Virus record (IMG/VR): IMGVR_UViG_3300008259_000237 | Location: 1-64,000 of that record | Origin: a virus | Length of the DNA stretch: 64,000 nt | Strand: one strand, 5' to 3' | Part shown: positions 61,453 to 64,000 of the stretch, piece after piece | Position numbering within the stretch: the stretch's first letter is position 1 | Layout of the letters: each line of letters begins with the position of its first letter | The notes under the pieces: generated by a model | Databases searched by the model: none | What the model saw: the letters and a program-made list of their open reading frames with translations, nothing else | Told to the model about the DNA's origin: nothing | Program-made: the position numbers and the translations under genes

Positions 61453-61964
61453 AATCCTCTAAATTCGTTATCTGTAACATATGATGCCATAATTGTTCGG
61501 TAAAAAGGTTTATACCCCGCATATGTATGTTTATTATCTGACACTACACGACCATCATTATTTACTGAGTAGTATCTAACCCTATTCTCTGTTTCATAAT
61601 AACCTATATAATCACCATTATTAATTTCAATTTCCAACTCATCAAGATGTTTTTGATATACCGATATTCTAATATTTCCAGGTTCTAATTGCCCAATTTT
61701 AGAATTACCTAAATTTTTGTTTTCAGGTGCCATCACCTGAACAAACGCCTTGAACTCAACTGGAGGTAAAAATTTAATCCCGTCACTTAAGGTTTCCCCA
61801 TAAACATCATCGGTTTTGGTTTGAATTCTGTTAACTCTATATAGAACAAGAGTGAAGTTCATATCACCATGTAACCATTCTTCCCCCATAGAGATATCTA
61901 AATCGTAATCCTCTACCCCAAAAAATTTACCTATCCTTGATATTGGAACTCTTGGTTGTGTCAT
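61449..61964 (-). CDS. Neck protein, possibly gp14-like
   Basis: The protein has 171 residues. The DDVYGETLSDGIKFLPPVEF segment, then QLEPGNIRISVYQKHLDELE, INNGDYIGYYETENRVRYYS follows the pattern of T4 gp14-like head completion proteins: (D)..YGE.......P..F...., then an ISQ/ISV..K...L......GD.....E...Y.I. block. T4 gp14 is about 256 residues, so this is a shorter version. It precedes the gp15-like gene (with only the zinc-ribbon gene between), as in T4 (13, 14, 15). The family match is from pattern and order, not from strong motifs. It is the first gene of the minus-strand block and diverges from the SNF2 gene. Confidence 0.5.
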   Translation of the reverse strand: MTQPRVPISRIGKFFGVEDYDLDISMGEEWLHGDMNFTLVLYRVNRIQTKTDDVYGETLSDGIKFLPPVEFKAFVQVMAPENKNLGNSKIGQLEPGNIRISVYQKHLDELEIEINNGDYIGYYETENRVRYYSVNNDGRVVSDNKHTYAGYKPFYRTIMASYVTDNEFRGL

Positions 61965-61967
61965 ATT

Positions 61968-61975
61968 GATAAATA
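61968..61975 (-). promoter_or_regulatory. TATTTATC motif, candidate late promoter of the neck operon
   Basis: Sense strand AAAAAGATATTTATCAATATG: the motif is 3 bases before the ATG at 61964, in the divergent gap to the SNF2 gene. Confidence 0.4.
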
Positions 61976-62003
61976 TCTTTTTTTTTATTATTTTTTTGAT
62001 ATT

Positions 62004-63761
62004 GTGGTTACTAACCTAATAGAACAGCGAGCTTTAGAGATACTTGATAATTATTCGGGGGCAAATAACTATATCCTAAAATTAAAAAGTTCTAAAGAAA
62101 GTAATAAAAAATTTTATCCGACAAGAGCTCAGTCAGAGTATATAACCACTTACAATGAAGTGGTTCCTAAAGTTGCAAAAAAATGGGTTGAACTCGACCC
62201 GTATTTTGCTAAAAAAATTGCTGATGAAAAATTATATACTCAAATACCTGAAGAAGTGTGGGTTGAAAAATTACTAGTAGAGAAAGAAAAATCATATCAC
62301 ATATGGGGTAAAGTTTTTTCTGGTGAAACTCTACATGAATTTTGGTTACCTAAAGGAGCGATTATTAAGTCACACAAAATTGAAAAGGTTGAGATTGATT
62401 ACTCAAAGTATTCTCACCGACCTCCGTTAGAACACCAAAAAGAAGCGATAGAAAAATTATCAGGTAGTAAAAGATTTATTCTTGCCGATGACATGGGTCT
62501 TGGAAAAACAACATCCACAATTATTGCCGCTTTAGAAACGGGAGCTAAAAAGATTTTAATCATTTGTCCTGCGACCTTAAAAGTTAACTGGATGAGAGAA
62601 ATCCAAAACTACACTGACAGGAGTGTCTTTATTGCCGAAGGAAAACAATACTCGACGGAACACGATTTTGTTATTGTTAATTATGACATTCTTAAAAACT
62701 TTCACGATTTAAAAGACAAAGAAAATTCATTAATTAAACAATCTAACTTTGATTTGATAATTTTGGACGAAGCCCATTATGTTCAAAACGCTCAAGCTCA
62801 GAGAACTAAATTGGTTAATCACATATGTAAAAAGGTTGATAGATTGTGGTTGTTGACAGGTACACCAATGACATCAAGACCTATGAATTACTTCAATCTG
62901 TTATCTCTAATTGAAAGTCCTGTTGCTCAGAATTGGATGGCATTTGCTATTCGTTATTGTCAAGGATATCAATTTAAAGCGGGGAATAGAAAAGTTTGGA
63001 ATGTCACAGGAGCATCAAATTTAGAAGAACTTAGAGATAGAACTTCAAGACAAGTTTTAAGGAGATTGAAAACTGATGTGTTAGATTTACCTGAAAAAAT
63101 TATAACCCCTGTTTATATGAGATTGAGGTCTAAGTTGTATGAAGGTTTAATGGGTGATTATTATAATTGGTATGACAACAAGAAAGAAGAATCAAATTCA
63201 TTGACAGTTCAGTTTAGTAAGTTGATGAAGGTTAGACAGGTAATTGCTGAAGAAAAAATTGCAAACACAATTGAGATTGCCGAAAATATTATCAGTCAGG
63301 ATAAAAAGGTTATTATTTTCACAAACTTTACAGAAACTCTACAAAAGATTCACGAACATTTTGGAAAACAATCTGTTTATTTGGATGGTAGTTGCACAAA
63401 ACCGCAAAGACAATATGCAGTTGACCAATTCCAAGAAAACGATAAGATAAAAGTTTTTGTTGGTAATATTAAAGCCGCAGGTGTTGGTATTACTTTGACC
63501 GCAGCTGAGGCGGTTATTATAAATGACCTATCATTTGTTCCTGGTGACTTGTCTCAAGCTGAGGACAGAGCGTACAGATACGGACAAAAAAATTCTGTAT
63601 CAGTTTACTACCCAATTTTTGAAAATACGATTGAGGGAATTATCTACGACATGGTTAATAACAAAAAGAAAAACATCGAAACCGTTATGGGAGATAATCT
63701 TAATTCAGGAGATGTTGTGGAAGAAATTATGAATAAGATTAATTCACTGAGACAATTCTAA
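62004..63761 (+). CDS. SNF2-family DNA helicase/translocase
   Basis: This superfamily 2 ATPase probably remodels branched DNA or moves along duplex DNA in recombination. Motif I is ADDMGLGKTTSTII near residue 162; DEAH box IILDEAHYVQN near 253; motif III LLTGTPMTS near 284; motif V NIKAAGVGITLTAA; motif VI QAEDRAYRYGQKN near 517. These RGQ-type elements point to the SNF2/SMARCAL1-like group and not to T4 UvsW. I choose GTG 62004 as start: the frame can be extended to GTG 61956, but those residues are an AT-rich stretch overlapping the divergent gene. The N-terminal region (about 20-110) is beta-rich and without a known motif. Confidence 0.85.
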   Translation: MVTNLIEQRALEILDNYSGANNYILKLKSSKESNKKFYPTRAQSEYITTYNEVVPKVAKKWVELDPYFAKKIADEKLYTQIPEEVWVEKLLVEKEKSYHIWGKVFSGETLHEFWLPKGAIIKSHKIEKVEIDYSKYSHRPPLEHQKEAIEKLSGSKRFILADDMGLGKTTSTIIAALETGAKKILIICPATLKVNWMREIQNYTDRSVFIAEGKQYSTEHDFVIVNYDILKNFHDLKDKENSLIKQSNFDLIILDEAHYVQNAQAQRTKLVNHICKKVDRLWLLTGTPMTSRPMNYFNLLSLIESPVAQNWMAFAIRYCQGYQFKAGNRKVWNVTGASNLEELRDRTSRQVLRRLKTDVLDLPEKIITPVYMRLRSKLYEGLMGDYYNWYDNKKEESNSLTVQFSKLMKVRQVIAEEKIANTIEIAENIISQDKKVIIFTNFTETLQKIHEHFGKQSVYLDGSCTKPQRQYAVDQFQENDKIKVFVGNIKAAGVGITLTAAEAVIINDLSFVPGDLSQAEDRAYRYGQKNSVSVYYPIFENTIEGIIYDMVNNKKKNIETVMGDNLNSGDVVEEIMNKINSLRQF

Positions 63762-63770
63762 TTTTCAGCT

Positions 63771-63778
63771 TATTTATA
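63771..63778 (+). promoter_or_regulatory. TATTTATA motif, candidate late promoter
   Basis: TATTTATATAGATAAATAAG lies between the SNF2 stop and the next start; the motif ends 17 bases before ATG 63796. Confidence 0.4.
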
Positions 63779-63795
63779 TAGATAAATAAGGTTTA

Positions 63796-64000
63796 ATGAA
63801 AAGATTAGAAAATAGAGCCAATTTTTTAACTAAAAAAATACAAGAACAAGACAGTCGTCAAAGTCAAACTTTAATTTTGACTGAGATGAAAAAAATAGGT
63901 ATCGAAAAATTACCCTACTCTTATTCAGCTTTAAAAAAATTCATAGATTCAAAAACTATGGATGTTCATTACAACAAACACTACAAAGGTTATGTTGAGA
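63796..64000 (+). CDS. Fe/Mn superoxide dismutase-like protein (N-terminal part, cut by window edge)
   Basis: About 68 residues are visible. After a basic, helical extension of about 37 residues (MKRLENRANFLTKKIQEQDS and following), KLPYSYSALKKFIDSKTMDV, then HYNKHYKGYVE matches the N-terminal helical hairpin of Fe/Mn superoxide dismutases (LPY.Y.AL.P.ID..T...H..KHH..YV). The positions of the metal ligand His (E. coli SodB His26), the active-site His30 and Tyr34 are all filled (H-YNK-H-YKG-Y). An intact enzyme would turn superoxide into peroxide; in a phage it might instead be a structural relative. The rest of the gene, with the other metal ligands, lies outside the window. Confidence 0.75.
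   Translation, partial: MKRLENRANFLTKKIQEQDSRQSQTLILTEMKKIGIEKLPYSYSALKKFIDSKTMDVHYNKHYKGYVE

Noticed and set aside
61956-62003. Upstream extension of the SNF2 gene to GTG 61956
   Set aside because: It overlaps the divergent neck gene and its TATTTATC motif and encodes a run of Tyr and Phe from AT-rich DNA; GTG 62004 is the better start.
1-64000. Stop codon reassignment as in some large phages of Bacteroidota
   Set aside because: Genes end in TAA, TAG (sheath, 54052 gene) and TGA (61449 gene) and large ORFs contain no internal stops of one kind, so the standard code fits.

Overview
The window is part of the genome of a large, AT-rich, double-stranded DNA phage with a contractile, T4-type tail. 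The tail sheath, tail tube, gp25, gp6-like and gp53-like baseplate wedge proteins and gp14/gp15-like neck proteins are recognisable, and so is a T4-like set of replication genes (gp32, UvsX, RNase H, gp41, NrdA/NrdB). The host is probably a member of the Bacteroidota, because several fibre-like proteins contain SprB-type repeats, a domain best known from the gliding adhesins of that phylum. I see no integrase, tRNA, insertion sequence or CRISPR array. TAA, TAG and TGA all end genes here, so the code looks standard.

Layout. Positions 1-5204 (+ strand) hold the end of one gene, then fibre or adhesin-like genes: a Pro/Thr-repeat, Cys-rich protein whose frame is broken near 1050, a propeller-like protein, a small Cys-rich protein and two tandem paralogous fibres. 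They converge with no gap on a long minus-strand block (5205-61964). Read in the direction of transcription, this block starts with neck genes (gp14-like, a zinc ribbon, gp15-like), then a giant sheath, a HAD-type phosphatase, the tail tube, a small zinc finger, a chaperone-like T4 base plate family protein with a hidden out-of-frame extension, a tape measure-like protein, two giant baseplate/hub proteins flanking gp53, and two small genes. A replication and nucleotide cassette (38.6-30.4 kb) follows, with its own sigma70-type promoter and flanking terminators. After it come gp25, gp6 and a run of large baseplate and fibre proteins with SprB repeats (29.8-5.8 kb), and a RuvC-like resolvase. 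From about 62 kb the + strand carries an SNF2-type helicase and the start of a superoxide dismutase-like gene.

Working together. Sheath, tube, tape measure, hub and wedge proteins would build the contractile tail, and the fibre and adhesin proteins would handle host recognition. gp32, UvsX, RNase H, gp41, the SNF2 helicase and RuvC would cover replication and recombination, with NrdA/NrdB supplying dNTPs. A short sense-strand motif, TATTTAT(A/C/T), lies just upstream of nearly every structural transcription unit and is missing from the replication genes; it is a candidate late promoter.

Most notable points: (1) a probable programmed +1 (or -2) frameshift at a T6 run in the gene between tail tube and tape measure, giving a 52-residue extension, as in tail assembly chaperones of other phages but here on a T4 base plate family protein; (2) a uvsX gene interrupted by what looks like an out-of-frame internal deletion; (3) the TATTTAT motif; (4) SprB repeats in virion proteins; (5) a sheath protein carrying a Cys-rich insertion of about 300 residues.
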